The notes beneath the pieces were generated by a model. The model had not been told where the DNA came from. It was given only the letters and a program-made list of their open reading frames with translations, and did no database searches. A DNA stretch of 64,000 bases from contig NMRA01000023.1 in assembly GCA_002633005.1 (NCBI GenBank), positions 116,580 to 180,579 on the forward strand. Reading direction: 5' to 3'. Shown piece by piece: positions 1 through 12,479 of the stretch. How positions within the stretch are numbered: position 1 is the stretch's first letter; each line of letters begins with the position of its first letter. The translations under genes and the position numbers were made by a program. Source of the stretch: Phoronis australis (lineage: Eukaryota > Phoronida > Phoronidae).

Positions 1-104
1 AAAAAACTTGCTGTCAAAGCAACATACTTGGCGGAAGAATTCCGCCAAGTAAAAAAAAACTTGCTGTCAAAGCAACATACTTGGCGGAAGAATTCCGCCA
101 AGTA
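1..104. repeat. Tandem pair of ~52-bp units, each with a perfect hairpin
   Basis: Two nearly identical units (about 1-51 and 52-104) lie head to tail. Each ends in a perfect inverted repeat, TACTTGGCGGAA / TTCCGCCAAGTA, with a 3-base GAA loop (25-51 and 78-104). The same CCGCCAAGT / ACTTGGCGG arms recur near 12703-12752 with a longer spacer, so this is probably the end of a dispersed element. No coding sequence is present. Confidence 0.85.
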
Positions 105-116
105 ATGAAACGACAA

Positions 117-560
117 CGAAACACGTACTTATGATTGGACATCGATGGACATTAGCAAGAGGAAGAGTCCTTTAATAAAAGAGGTAACGAAGCTTGCACG
201 AGGCTAAATACGTAAAAGTAGGGTGAGACATAACAGTACATTATCAAAATCTTCAAATCTTGATGGATGTCGATAAAAATCAGTATGGATGTTGGTTATG
301 ATATGAAAATCACGAAAATAAGCATTTTGAGAAAAAACGAAACACGTACTTATGATTGGACATCGATGGACATTAGCAAGTGGAAGAGTCCATTAATAAA
401 AGAGGTAACGAAGCTTGCACGAGACTAAATACGTAAAAGTAGGGCGAGACATAGCAGTACAATATCAAAATCTTCAAATCTTGATGGATGTCAATAAAAA
501 TCAGTAGGGATGTTGGTTATCATATGTAAATCACGACAATAAGCATTTTGAGAAAAAAAA
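117..560. repeat. Tandem duplication, period 221 bp
   Basis: The unit starting CGAAACACGTACTTATGATT at 117 recurs at 338 with only scattered substitutions, through to about 560. The unit has no long open frame. It directly follows the hairpin pair and may belong to the same element. Confidence 0.85.
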
Positions 561-1095
561 TTCAGTTGTCATAGAAACGTTCAAATTACGTAATATCTCA
601 AGATCCATGAGAAACGTTATAACTCTTTAATCTCTGAATATTTTTCTGATCTCACTTTTTGAATGATGCCAAAATTAAGGATCTACAAAACTAAAGAAGG
701 AAATTTGAAATTTTTTGATAGTTATTTTTGATGCATATAAAACATGCAGAACAAAAAAGGGGAAAATTATTTTTGAAAAACATATTTTTTCTCTTAAAAT
801 ACCAATGGCATGCTTCTGTAGTTTTGTAGATATAAATGAAAACATAGTACATGCCAAATTTCAAAAGTGTAGCTCAATAGTTTTTTATTTACCACGTTTC
901 TTAACAAAAAATATACATATTAACAGTAGCAAGAAAGAAACTTAGCACTTCCATTTTTACTTTTCACATCATATTCTATATGATATAATTCACTACTCTA
1001 CCGTAACGTTTATTGAAATCTAGTCAATATTCATCCAAACACCATAAGTTTCACTTTCCTGGTCCTCCTGCTAAATAATTCATGATATCTGGAGG
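561..1095. other. AT-rich non-coding stretch
   Basis: The short overlapping frames on both strands (675-857 and 715-945) look like AT-rich chance frames. I see no splice-linked or family-recognisable coding. It may be the 3' flank of the transposase remnant that follows on the minus strand. Confidence 0.5.
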
Positions 1096-2965
1096 CTAAT
1101 CGAGCTCTACGATTCTTTGATATTTCTCAGATAAGCATTTATCAGCGTTTGAAACTCGTGCTGCATCTTCTTGATCTACAGCAATATGAGTAATATCAAG
1201 AGCCTGCACAGACAAAGTTTCCATGACTTTGGATAGGCACTTAGCATCCTCATTAAATATGGAGCATGCCGGAGCTACCGCGCACTCAAGCTTGCGTTTT
1301 CGAACGAACACGGCTTTAGGACACTGAATCAAATTAGCTTCATCAGCTCCTCATTGCTGTTCTGAGTTTTTCCATGCTGCAGCTTTTTCATCAAGTTATG
1401 GTCCAGTCGCTTATACAGAGGACAAATTTTATTTACTACTCGACCAAAAGAGGATGCCTGACTGCTTGTTCATAAGGTGGTGGATCTGTCCCCTCAGCTT
1501 GTGCACGACGGTAGAAGCACCAACTGTCGGATCCAACCGGACAGTGGTGATGACGCAGATCCCTGTCTGTAGACATGTATACAATAGAAAAGTGATGTGT
1601 AAATTCTGTTCTTCAGTGTCTCAATGTCGTTCAAGTAGGAAAGCACAGCCTGACGATAACAATCTTGTAGTACGACACACTTTTCTTTAGCCAGATTTCC
1701 TAGGCCTCAACCACCGAGCTTATACTCCTTTGACAATTTCAACACATTTGTGCCATCACGTATACTGCAATGATTGAGACATTCGATTTTCTCAATTTCA
1801 GTTTCGCCATAGATCATAGCATAACACACAGCTTTATATGCTATGGAGTTCCCATCAGAAATAACTATAGTATACCGCAGATTATACTTGTCAACACTGC
1901 GCGACAAAAACTAGAGTGCAGCAGCAGTCTCTATGGACCTCCTAGATCGAGCATGGTTTTTAATAGTTTGGCAATGAATCTCCATCCACTCAGCAGTGTT
2001 GCACCTGCCACTTTCTGCAAAACCACATACATGGCAGTACGACGACAATTCATCATAGTATAGCACATAACCTGTGAAAACTTCAATTACAGTACCAACT
2101 CCGTAATGCGATGATAATCTGCGTTTATGCCAAGTCTGATCAAACGCACGGCTATGACAATTGTGTCATTGGGATCCATGGTAGGGTTTAAATCTAAGTG
2201 TGCTTGGCGAACAATTGCTGCTGCTGCATCCATGTTTTCCTATCCGGCTTGAACATAACTTTTCTGTATAGTACAGACTCACTGATGTGTAGAATGTTTT
2301 TTCATGCAAATTTTTCATTCCAAATATTGACACAAACTTTCAGAGTAGTGCTTGGCCTTAACCAAGCTCATGGGCCAAAAGTGTCATCAACTGATTTACT
2401 TCAAACCATACATTTCCTTTGTCTGATTTTGACAACCGAGCACTTGAATAACCAAAAGTGCGAAAGTTACAGTCGACTTTAGTGCACATCACAGTTCTTT
2501 CTTGAGAGATGTCAGCATATTTCTCAGTTTTAAGAAATGCCGAAGTTCCTTCTGTGCACCCAGGACATGACAAATTACTCACCACTTTGTTCTGTTGGAA
2601 ATGTCAAGCAAACACCAGTTACTGTGATCAAATTCATCGTCACTCAACTGATCATTATCACGACGATGTACATAAAAATTAGTCAGTTTCATCCGAAAAG
2701 CAGAGTGTGTAATAGTAGTCTCACTATCAGACATATTGTCACTTGAACTGTATAGCGACAATGACCATTCAGTATTACCATCATCACTGGTCGAATCGTC
2801 ACATTCGATAATATGAGCCTGTTCAGTGTTCAGCTTGCTTCGTCGTCCCCATGTTTTATCTGTTGTTGAATAAAACTTTGTCAGTACAAGTATATCAGCA
2901 AATGACAGTAGCAAGTTGAGAAATGATTTTACTAGACACATGAAGTGTTCATGTGTTACTTGCAA
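1096..2965 (-). pseudogene. Degenerate Mutator-like transposase (animal, PF20700-type)
   Basis: Reading the minus strand from 2965 down, fragments in shifting frames follow the order of an animal Mutator-like transposase. First comes an acidic, Ser-rich leader (2579-2965). Next is a Cys-rich segment, LSCPGC then CTKVDC, followed by FEVNQ (2358-2585). A central piece (1707-1907) reads YTIVISDGNSIAYKAV and then IECLNHC and LGG, equivalent to the DGDSxSYxAV and KxECxxHVQKR blocks of the family. A C-terminal piece (1096-1332) reads CPKAVFVRKRKLECAVA, equivalent to the CPKxxFVGxxRxExAVA block. Stops and frameshifts separate the pieces, so no intact enzyme is encoded. The family assignment comes from remembered motifs and was not searched. 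I see no clear terminal inverted repeats. Confidence 0.6.
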
Positions 2966-3912
2966 GTGTGTGGATTACAAGCACTGATGAACGTCATGAA
3001 TCAAAGTTCTGGGGAAGTAACAAAGAACTCAAAGAAGTTTTACAAGACTCAGAAGAAATCCATCTGTGTGTTTGCCATATACGGTTATAATCAGGTGTCT
3101 CGACAACAGTTCCATAAATGAACGTTTACGTAACCTAGTTTACTACAGAGTTCATCAAAACGTGTGGATTCAAAGAAAGGGTAATAGCGGAGTTGCAACC
3201 GAATCGATTTAACGATTGCGCATGTCCGGAAATTAGGGTGCGCAAAGGCTATGGTGGCACTGAATAGTTAGGCTGCGGCCGCGGGCAATTTGCACTGCCA
3301 AAATATAGAAATTTTGGGGTAGGCCAAGTTTGGGGGCATTTTGTAGGTGGGCATTGCACGTAGGCTCAGTGAATGTGGTTTGTTTGTATTTGTGAACATG
3401 CTGTGAATAAAAAAGGCCACTTTCTTGGCTGTAGCTGCACTCTTCTTCAAGATGGCGGCCCCCGGCTGCAATTGTGCATTGTTGGGTAGCGACCGAGAAA
3501 TTGGCTGTGATTTTAGGTAGCCCTCAAACAAGCAAGAATTGCAAAAAAACTAGTTGGTTGACAGTACTTTTGGACCACATTTTCTGAATCGGTAGGAAAT
3601 TTGCTTTCAGACTCTAAGTTTGGTTTTAGTCGTGCATCGGCAGGGAAGTGGTGTTTTTCGGGTGAAAAGTGCCGATTTTGCATTTTTTTGCCCTTATTTT
3701 TCTTAGTCTAGCTTGGTTGTCAGTGGGAATGAAATGGTCAAAAATACAAGAAAGAATAAAGTTTCTGTGCTCATCTGCTGGGCTTTTTATGTGAAATAAT
3801 TGAAAACATGCCATTCTTTGCATCCTGTTTTTGACAGAGTGAAGAAAAGGTTACAAATCAAGTGATGTGTGTTTTGCTAGGCAAAACCCAGTGAGAACTG
3901 TTCTGTGCCTCC
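2966..3912. other. Non-coding; one CpG-containing AAGATGGCGGC motif
   Basis: The minus-strand frames (3268-3531, 3626-3823) have no recognisable domain. CAAGATGGCGGC at about 3451 matches a YY1-type site, which often overlaps start codons, but the + strand frame from that ATG stops after about 23 codons. An assembly join (n) lies at 3913. Confidence 0.4.
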
Positions 3913-3913
3913 N

Positions 3914-4225
3914 TTTCTTTGGATACAATGCACACCTAGATCATTATATTCCTCTGGCAAATGAACTCTGATGACAAGCACACGCACGCTTACTGTCACA
4001 CACACGCATACAAACTTCAAAACAAACGTCACGTGACAACAACCTGTGTGTTCCTCCAGAGATTTTTATCGTGTTGCGGGCTACAATCTAGCGCAGATTT
4101 GGACTTAATCTGTAGTTAATCCAGACTCCACAAGAACTTAAAAATCTTAGAGACGCTATTTGGAAAACTTTAGGAGGATTTCAGGTAATTTGTTGAGTCG
4201 AAGCTGTATTCTTATTCAAGAATTC
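3914..4225. repeat. Dispersed repeat, copy 1 (second copy at 13050-13370)
   Basis: From ACAATGCACA onward, through a CA-rich patch (CACACACACGCAT), CGTCACGTGACAACAAC, and on to AAAAATCTTAGAGACGCTAT and TTTCAGGTAA, this stretch aligns along its length with 13050-13370. It has no coding potential. It starts directly after the n at 3913. Confidence 0.8.
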
Positions 4226-5255
4226 AAGCCCTATCGACGATTGCGAGACCGGCAGCTACGCATTTGTCGTTAAGATATTTACCCTGAAACTTCAACACAA
4301 TTTTATGAAAATTGATCGTAATTTAACAACGAATTTTGATAGCAATGCACCACAATTTTGTAGAAAGTAAATAATAATATTCTGCACGCTTTATCCTAGC
4401 CTGTAATACATATAGTGTGCGTACGTTAAGTGAGTTGACCCAGAACAGGTGATTGTGCAGAGGCATTATCCTCAAAATTGCTCATGTTGGCTTGGTTCGA
4501 TCTGGTCAAGCGAAAACAAGTTTTTTTCACTACCAACCGCCGTACATTATTTTGTTACTGTTTCTTTGAAGGGAGATATTGTTGGGCAGTTTCCAAGATA
4601 CGTTTTCTTTCTGCCCTCAAAATGAGCGCTGCATACTTTATGCTATCACGTCGGGAAAGAATTCAAGAAGTCGGCCTTTGTTACCAGCTCTACCAATGTC
4701 TCTGACGCAGTTCTTGATCCTTGGGAAACAGGTAGTAACTAATTTTTTTATCTCGCTAACTGGTATTATAGCATGCCAGGCACACAACACGTATAACCTC
4801 CCTGTGGCCGGTTCGCCCCCACGCTTGCCGACGTACTTGTTTACCGGCTTAACCACAATGCAACATTCTGACCCATTTCCAATATGGCGGCGTTGCAACT
4901 CCGCTACTGACTCAACTGAATAAAAGCCAAAACAAGATGCCAAAGAAGCTGGTGAATAACGATAAGATCAATATTAAAACAAGTAACAACCTACTTCAAT
5001 ATAAGACATCATGTTTTCCATCTTCTGTACGTGTCCCATCGAAGAAACGTAATAAAACGCTTAAGTTCCGATCAACCCCATCAACGCTGATATAATCGAG
5101 ACGTAGTAATTAGTTGCTAACCGGTTGCTAACGACGGATATAGGGAGCTAGTCACGTGTTTTAGTTGACCAATAAGAATGTGTCTTGTTCTCATTACCTT
5201 CTGTAATTGTTCGGCAACCAATAAGAACGCAGAAAAGAAGATCTAAAAATAATTT
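4226..5255. other. Non-coding; no gene recognised
   Basis: Overlapping frames on both strands around 4579-4943 have no recognisable domain. AATATGGCGGCG near 4881 is another YY1-like core. Nothing else is supportable. Confidence 0.4.
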
Positions 5256-5262
5256 TCTCAGT

Positions 5263-5325
5263 CGCCGGTTCCCTGCGTGCTCAACTCAGCTACCGCCCCA
5301 CCTAGCGGTACGCAGGGAACCAGCG
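5263..5325. repeat. Imperfect inverted repeat (hairpin)
   Basis: The left arm CGCCGGTTCCCTGCGTGC (5263-5280) pairs with the right arm GTACGCAGGGAACCAGCG (5308-5325) with two mismatches, around a 27-base loop. It is a possible small MITE or fold-back element. No target duplication was identified. Confidence 0.75.
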
Positions 5326-6435
5326 AGACATGGGAATAGCCTTAGATGAATCAATTCAACTGATAGAGAACACGAGTCTCTTGAATAGAACTATGGCTCG
5401 TCTTGATCGGCCAAGACGATGGGCCTGTAATGCTACGAAGTTTTTAGACTTATCGTTGAAATGTCATTGAACAAAAGCGAGATGCATGACAATAAACGAA
5501 TATTGGACTGTTTCCCACATGATTTCAGGTATCTGGCGCATAAATCCTGTAAAGAAGACATTGAAATGATAAAAAACGATGAAATCTCAAAATGGCAAAA
5601 TTTTGCCGAAAACTTTATTTTGGACTTCTATGTCTGATCTAAATTAAAGTTAATAGAATGAGCCCACAATGATATTAACTGTCAATATAGAATCCAATGA
5701 GCAAAGGATACGCATATTCGAAGATTTGGAAAAAGCAATTTTACATATGCATTCAAGAAGTCAGAAAGAATGCAAAGCAAGCCAATCAAATATGAAAAAA
5801 CGAGCCCAAAAAAAAAACGTCACAGACATTTTTGGATCACATGAAGAGAGGGCCCACATACTCGCAGAATAGAATTGAGCATAGCACATTTACATGCACC
5901 CTCAAGTAGCCCGAAACCAGGGATGTATACCACCTGTCCACCCCGAAATCCAATTATACACTAATCTATATCTGTCCTTTGAAGTGCCTCCAATAAAATA
6001 AATAAAAGTAATGCAAGACGTTATTGTAATTTATGATCAATTAGAACGTTATCAATGATCCAAGTGTAAAACAATCCTATTAAATTTTCGTTATAGACGT
6101 ATTCATTACAGAACGTACCAACGTACAAATAAATTTTAAAATGACAGGAGTACAGAAACAATTGTTTGTTGACACTACGGTCTCTTGCAAGTGTCGAGTG
6201 AAACTAAATACAATTGCAAGAAACATTTTAATTGTTTTCAATGGAAAATGATGACCAAATATCCTATACGGACATCAGACGAAGATATAAACCAGAGATA
6301 AATCGAGAGTGTTCATGAATCGAAGACGATGTCCCTGCTGTGTTACGTTCTTGTTGGCGCCTTTCGGGTAAAGTTAGAAGCACAGAAGCCATTAACGTTA
6401 TTATGTGAATTTGTCAACCTCACATGCTATTACTG
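5326..6435. other. AT-rich non-coding; no gene recognised
   Basis: A Lys-rich 67-residue frame (5669-5872) resembles low-complexity chance coding. There are no conserved motifs and no repeat match elsewhere in the window that I can see. Confidence 0.4.
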
Positions 6436-6966
6436 CTAGTTTAAATGAACACGTATATCTAACTCAAAAATCGTTTGCGCATTTGCCTCATTTACTACAC
6501 TATTGTTCAACTTTAAGGTAGGTGGATACACAACTGGGGCGGAGCTTATACATGTATACAAGGATACTAGCTCTAATCTAACCCTGTCAACAAGCATTGC
6601 GTAACCGGGCAATCGAGAGTGCTGTACTAGCTGATATTGGTGTTGTAGCAAGACCAAGAATAAAATAATTCTATTTTTGACCATATGAAAGTTGGTAGTG
6701 AAATGATGAACTAGCTCCTGTTCCGAGCCTGAGTCTGTTTGTCTATCTGCAAAAAAATTGAGTACGCCAAGCCCTACCGAAGCCATCACTGCACTCAGCT
6801 TCAGGAGTCCGTGCAGAAATTGTGCATGTATAAGAGAAGTCGGTAATATAAGGTCAGGTGTCGTGCGAGAGGACGCTGAGTGTCGACGTGGGTGGTGTTG
6901 CACGGTTCGATAAGAGTGCATGCACGAGCTGTGAAGACAAGGCGCGCGCGCGACACATATGGACAA
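6436..6966 (-). CDS. Unrecognised 176-codon open frame
   Basis: This is the longest uninterrupted frame outside the FReD exons. I do not recognise the product. The N-terminal third is rich in His, Ser, Arg and Cys. The middle contains a hydrophobic run (NRIILFLVLL) that could be a weak membrane segment. The surrounding DNA has raised CpG, including a GCGCGCGCG run near 6942-6950, which by itself lengthens open frames. No splice partners or repeats support it. It could be part of a real exon, a transposon fragment or a chance frame; I favour chance. Confidence 0.15.
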   Translation of the reverse strand: MSICVARAPCLHSSCMHSYRTVQHHPRRHSASSRTTPDLILPTSLIHAQFLHGLLKLSAVMASVGLGVLNFFADRQTDSGSEQELVHHFTTNFHMVKNRIILFLVLLQHQYQLVQHSRLPGYAMLVDRVRLELVSLYTCISSAPVVYPPTLKLNNSVVNEANAQTIFELDIRVHLN

Positions 6967-7004
6967 CTAAATGCCGTCAGAGTAGAGTCTTCGCAGATAA
7001 ACAT

Positions 7005-10000
7005 CTGTGCTAGGAACCCGCCGTGAAGAAACTAGGCTGTAAAACCCTGAGGATTTTTTAACTTGCCACTGGCCATAACCCAAAGAATTAGAGAAATGAC
7101 CCAGTGTTCAACATAAAAGTTTTCTAGTGCATAGATTCAAACGTAACCCTGAATTAAAACTCATGATATTACACGAATTTAGAGGAAAGCAATATAAGAA
7201 ACTTTAGTAACTTGAGAATCTCACCCAAGCGACGCTATTTGCGCAGAAAGTGATATTTTCATATCCCAAATTCCATTTCGGTACAGGCACGTAAAAAAGT
7301 TGAAACATTACTATGAAAGTAGGTCTTTATCCTCGTCGCCAATATTGTTATGTACACTGTAGGCAGTAACGCGGCGATTTGATATAACACATATATTGGT
7401 TGATGATGATATTGGAATACTAACAAATAGGTCCTGCGTAATATAGTTAGAGAGCCTTTACTAACTGAGTGGAGAGTTCAGATGAATCGTATAAACAATC
7501 AACACATGGTTTTAATGTGTCGTCGGCACACCAGTACAGCAGACACTAGATCAACGCTAAGCTCTGCCCACGTGACAGCCATATTTGTTTTGGTCGTCTG
7601 TGGTGCTTCACAAGCTCGAAAAAATGATTAAAGTTACGCTGTAAACAAAAAAGTATGTCACATTTTCTAAATATGAAGTAAATATCAGCTTTATTTCTAG
7701 TACTTCAACAAAAAGTGAAACATAATGACTACGCATTCTGAACGAAATTTGATCTCAAGTGGCAATCGATGACCGCTTAACTTCAAAGCCGTTTTTCTCG
7801 GCTCGTGATTTCAGGATAGTGACAAGATTCTCGGGCCTATTTTTCCACAACACGTTGGTCAATTTTTACGAAAGTGGCAAATTTGAAATCCTCTAGGACT
7901 GAAGTAAAATCACGTGCCAGGGTTTTTTGATAAATGGACAAGATTTTTAGTTATTAGACGGAGAGTGACCAAATGACAAAAAGTGGCGTGCTTGCGCCAA
8001 CTCACACACAAAAATGCCACAAAATCAAAATCATAATGATTTTGTACATATATTTGGTATGGATAAGTAGAATAGTGCGTAAGGAAACAGTTGATGATGA
8101 TCCCTATGCATTTTGAAAAAAAAATCGATGTAAAATTGGATTTTTTGAAAATTAAAAAATATGATTTTTTTTAAAAAACGAACTACAAAAATTTTTTTTC
8201 CGATTTTTGTCACTTTCAGAGTCATGTCTAACGAGTTAAAACTCCTTTTTTACTCGTTTTAGCTAGGAACCTGGAGATTTGATCAGTGTATACACCTACC
8301 TTAAGGAGTTCTGTATCTAAAAGACAGATAGATTTGCCTAATTCATCAAATAAAAAAACTCGTTCGCGCACCGCCCCCAGGTGCACGCAAATGATGAGAC
8401 AACAAGTTAATTCGTATTTTACTGTTTTTGACTTAAGGTATGACCAAAGGTAAAACCCATATAATATCAATGAACTTACAAATCCTCAGTATAATAGTCA
8501 GAGAAAAATCAACAAAGCAGGTTCCAGAAGTTCAATCCCACTCAAGACAACATAAATCATACTAACAATAGGGGAAAATCAGAGCAAAGAAATAAAAAAC
8601 GTTTCATATTATGCGCGTGACCAGCCTAATATCTGAGCATGCAAGAGTCCCGAAGCTTTGAGATTACGTACATGTTGACTAAAACAGATAAACAAAATTC
8701 GTTCATAACCAATGCGTTTTTTCCCATATTTCAGGCCCGAATAATTGCGCGCGAGTGAAATTTAGCAATTAGGAACTGCACTCACAGAAAATAAGATCCA
8801 GTAAAATTTTAGGAAATAATGAGCCCCTGTTCCTACTACCTAAAGTCGCCACTGACATACAACACAAAGGAGCCTACATATAAGATCAAACGGTATGAAA
8901 ACAGGATCATGATTTCGCTAAACAGCCACTATAGTTGAACGTTTAGAAAAACGTCCAACGGTACAATAAAGCAGAAACTTTCGACAAAGCATAAAAAATT
9001 TAAACATAAAGTAGAGCGTCAAAAATTGCTCCAGAACCACAATTACTCGTGACTTCCAAATAGCAACAGAAGACCGAACTGATTATTTTCATTTAAAACC
9101 TCGTGCTATGTACTGGCGTTAGGATCTGCCGTAAAGAATAACAAATGGTAGCAAACATCACTTTTAATGTAAACATGACAAGGTATTGCATAAGATTTCA
9201 GACACCAAACTCTGTATTGAATTATTATCCTGACATTAAGGCCTGAACCTTGTGTTGTATCTCGAGATCCCAATCATGTCGTCACAACCTAAATAGGAAT
9301 GGCACAAAAACAAAATGCGTCCTAATATTAATCGTTGTAGTAAAATTGAAAACATAATGATTTCCGTACAAGGAATGTAGTATACTAGCGATTTTAATTT
9401 GTGCAATTTTAATGTGTGTGAGAAAAGGTCCAATATCAAAAGTAAAAGTCAAAACACGTCGCAATAGGAAAGGAACTATATACCTAAGTATTGGCTCTCA
9501 CGCGATATCTCAAACGACCGACAATGGCGCTGCGCACTACGACTCCGTTTCCGTAGTCTGCTCCACTGCGCAGTGAAGAAAATTACTACATGTTTTAAAG
9601 AACATGGAACCTTAGTGATGGTGAAAATACAGTAGCTGCTACTAAGATATGAATTTTAGACGATCACCAAAACAATCGCCTCATTAGTGCCAATACAAAA
9701 AGGATGATATTTTGGACATTCGAAGACAATTTTAAAAACAACAAAATTGTTACTACATGATTGCACAAAGTATAAAAAGTGACATAAGCATTACAAAAAG
9801 AAATAGGTTTCACGCGCAAACGCTGTAGACCATAAACAAGTAGGTATTATATCATCAAATTTGAGTGAAGTCATGATAGTGTACAGGTAAAGTACTCTCA
9901 GTCTTTACGCCAAGACGTGAGTTCGAGACCGTGAAAATTCTTTTTTTTTCATACGCCGTATTTTTCCCTTTTCTTTTTCTTTGCCTTTTTTCTTGAATAA

Positions 10001-11380
10001 TACTACAGGAATCAAAGAAAATGCTTGGCATTCATAGAAAAAAATATTGTTCCTAGGCGGGAAAAGGGCGAACCCTTTCCCTACATCCAACATTCAATAA
10101 TAAGCGCATCTAATCATGCTTTGCACAAATGTTTTCAGACACGTACATGTATTGAGTTCTCCCTTGTGATATCTTAGATCCGCTACTGATAGATGAAACC
10201 TAACTGCTCTACACGTGAACATAAATGGTATCAAATAACCCAATTGTAAGCACGTAATCATCCGCCAATGTGCATCCGTTAATTCGGTTGGACCTGAGCG
10301 ATTAATACGTATAAAAGTAAGTAAGTGTCTCTAGCAAAAAATAATATTTTTAATCAATAGCCGATCGAGCATATAGTACATAAAACACTAGTATCAATTT
10401 CTAATAAATTACAAAAAAATGTGTCCATATTGTGGTGTCGTTAATAGTTCCACAAGGTCGATAATTGTTTAAGGATGTTTATAACAATTGACATTACACC
10501 GCTTTTAAAGACAAAAGACCTGTGTTCAAGTGCTTCCAGAATGTAAACTATGAACTATTATATTATGCACTCTGTGTGTGTTCAGTCTTTGTTTGTAACC
10601 TATCCTCTTAACCACAATATTTATGTGTTTAGCCATAAATCATTTCTAGGAACTTCCCAGATGCATCTTGGATATAGAACTATGTTACGACAACGTGGTC
10701 TGGAAAAATTTACTTGTCACAAAGGTCCCGAAAGCGCACACCAAGCTTACTAAAATCTGCCAGTGACTAAAAATCTGAATGGTTGAATCTTTGAACACGA
10801 CATTTCGGAAACACGTATACCTGTCTCTTTGAAATCATCACTATTACGAGTTTACACATGTATTTCATAAGACCTTTCCTAGTAACTCCTACCCAGCAAT
10901 TATATGACATGTTAAAAACAAAAAATATGAAATAAATGAAACGTTAATTTTTTATTAAGTACCTTTAATTGCTTTAATACATAATCATTTTTACAACGTA
11001 TCTGGTAAAAATAAAAACTATAATAAGACACAACCACAATTTGATATTACAAAGGTTATCACATTTTTCTATTATTTGCATTTGAGCTAGCAATTTTTTA
11101 AGAAACACAACGTATTTGCTTCATTTTAGTCAGTTAGCCTTCCCTCAAAAATAATAGATGATTACACAATAACAGTCATATATAAACAAATTTTAGATGA
11201 GCCGTGGTGATCTTCGCATCATAAAAGTCCTCCCATGGGAGCAAATGTATTGGAGTACTTGCAAAAGGATTCTATTCGAGTACTTCTACTCCATCCATAA
11301 CGACATGTACGGTTGCGTACACGTCATCGGTTTCACACGCATTCTATTCAGCAATTCAAAACTCGAGATACTAGTATCGA
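7005..11380. other. 4.4 kb AT-rich non-coding stretch
   Basis: Only short frames occur (60-80 codons), none with a recognisable domain. There is a T- and A-rich low-complexity patch at about 8110-8200 and a T-rich, CTTTT-type patch at 9940-9985. At 9926-9936 the word AGTTCGAGACC resembles a pol III B box, but no convincing A box or cloverleaf accompanies it. Confidence 0.5.
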
Positions 11381-11386
11381 ATATCA

Positions 11387-11790
11387 CATCTTATCACAGG
11401 AATTCGTCACTTAAAAGCAATAAATCGTCAAACGTCTATGTAAAAGCCTTAACAATACACCAAGCTCTTATGCATTTCCGACATCCGTCAGGCACTGTCG
11501 ACGTCTGCCGTGAACGGACCACGCCCACAGGTATTGCACAAACCCCAAGCTCTCCTGCAATCCTGTAAAGATAATAAACAAATTCAAAATTCTGCATGGA
11601 AGGCATTTGATAGTTAGTTAGAAAAAGGCATTAAATATTGCGAAACTATCACAATAGATAGAGTTTTAAAAAGGCTTTCAGAAGATAGTTTCCATTTTCC
11701 GCTACGACATCAGCTTTTGTAAGTATTCGACAATTGTCCGATAGCGCTATTCCGATCCTGCAACATAGCGTCACCTATTTTAAATTGTGG
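11387..11790. repeat. Direct repeat, copy 1 (~400 bp), ending at an assembly join
   Basis: From CACATCTTATCACAGGAATT to TTTTAAATTGTGG this stretch is almost identical to 11870-12270. Copy 1 stops exactly at the n at 11791. The shared sequence includes a short open frame that is the same in both copies. It may be a real tandem duplication or two alleles placed side by side at a scaffold join. Confidence 0.85.
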
Positions 11791-11869
11791 NCGTTATCTC
11801 ACTAGTGAGATAACTTTATGGGTTATTACACGGTTTTATCTGCCATTTGACGCTAATACTGTGGTGTAA

Positions 11870-12270
11870 CACATCTTATCACAGGAATTCGTCACTTAAA
11901 AGCAATAAATCGTCAAACGTCTATGTAAAAGCCTTAACAATACACCAAGCTCTTATGCATTTCCGACATCCGTCAGGCACTGTCGACGTCTGCCGTGAAT
12001 GGGCCACGCCCACAGGTATTGCACCAACCCCAAGCTCTCCTGCAATCCTGTAAAGATAATAAACAAATTCAAAATTCTGCATGGAAGGCATTTGATAGTT
12101 AGTTAGAAAAAGGCATTAAATATTGCGAAACTATCACAATAGATAGAGTTTTAAAAAGGCTTTCAGAAGATAGTTTCCAAACTACGACATCAGCTTTTGT
12201 AAGTATTCGACAATTGTCCGATAGCGCTATTCCGATCCTGCAACATAGCGTCACCTATTTTAAATTGTGG
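11870..12270. repeat. Direct repeat, copy 2 (~400 bp)
   Basis: This is the partner of 11387-11790, with a few substitutions: GAATGGGCC for GAACGGACC near 11997, and TTTCCAAACTACG for TTTCCATTTTCCGCTACG near 12175. The flanks on both sides differ from copy 1. Confidence 0.85.
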
Positions 12271-12479
12271 GTACAAAACACGACTCGTTGATCACTACTT
12301 CGCGGAATTCACAATCAAAGGCTCATAGGGGATACAATTGTTAACGTAAAGCTGAAATCTGGAACAATTATTATAAAACATATGTGATACAACAGTGCCG
12401 AAAAACGTTGACCTCAGGTCAAAGATGGCAAAAATATTGAACATGTTCCTACTGCAGACAGAAAGTCCATTTGGACTGC

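Noticed and set aside
1-560. Direct repeats that might be read as a CRISPR array
   Set aside because: The repeats are adjacent tandem units without unique spacers of constant length, in clearly eukaryotic DNA.
4638-4943. 101-codon minus-strand frame near an ATGGCGGCG word
   Set aside because: No recognisable domain, open frames exist on both strands, and no splice support.
9895-9950. Possible tRNA or tRNA-derived SINE with a B-box-like AGTTCGAGACC
   Set aside because: No A box at the right distance, no foldable acceptor stem, and no second copy in the window.
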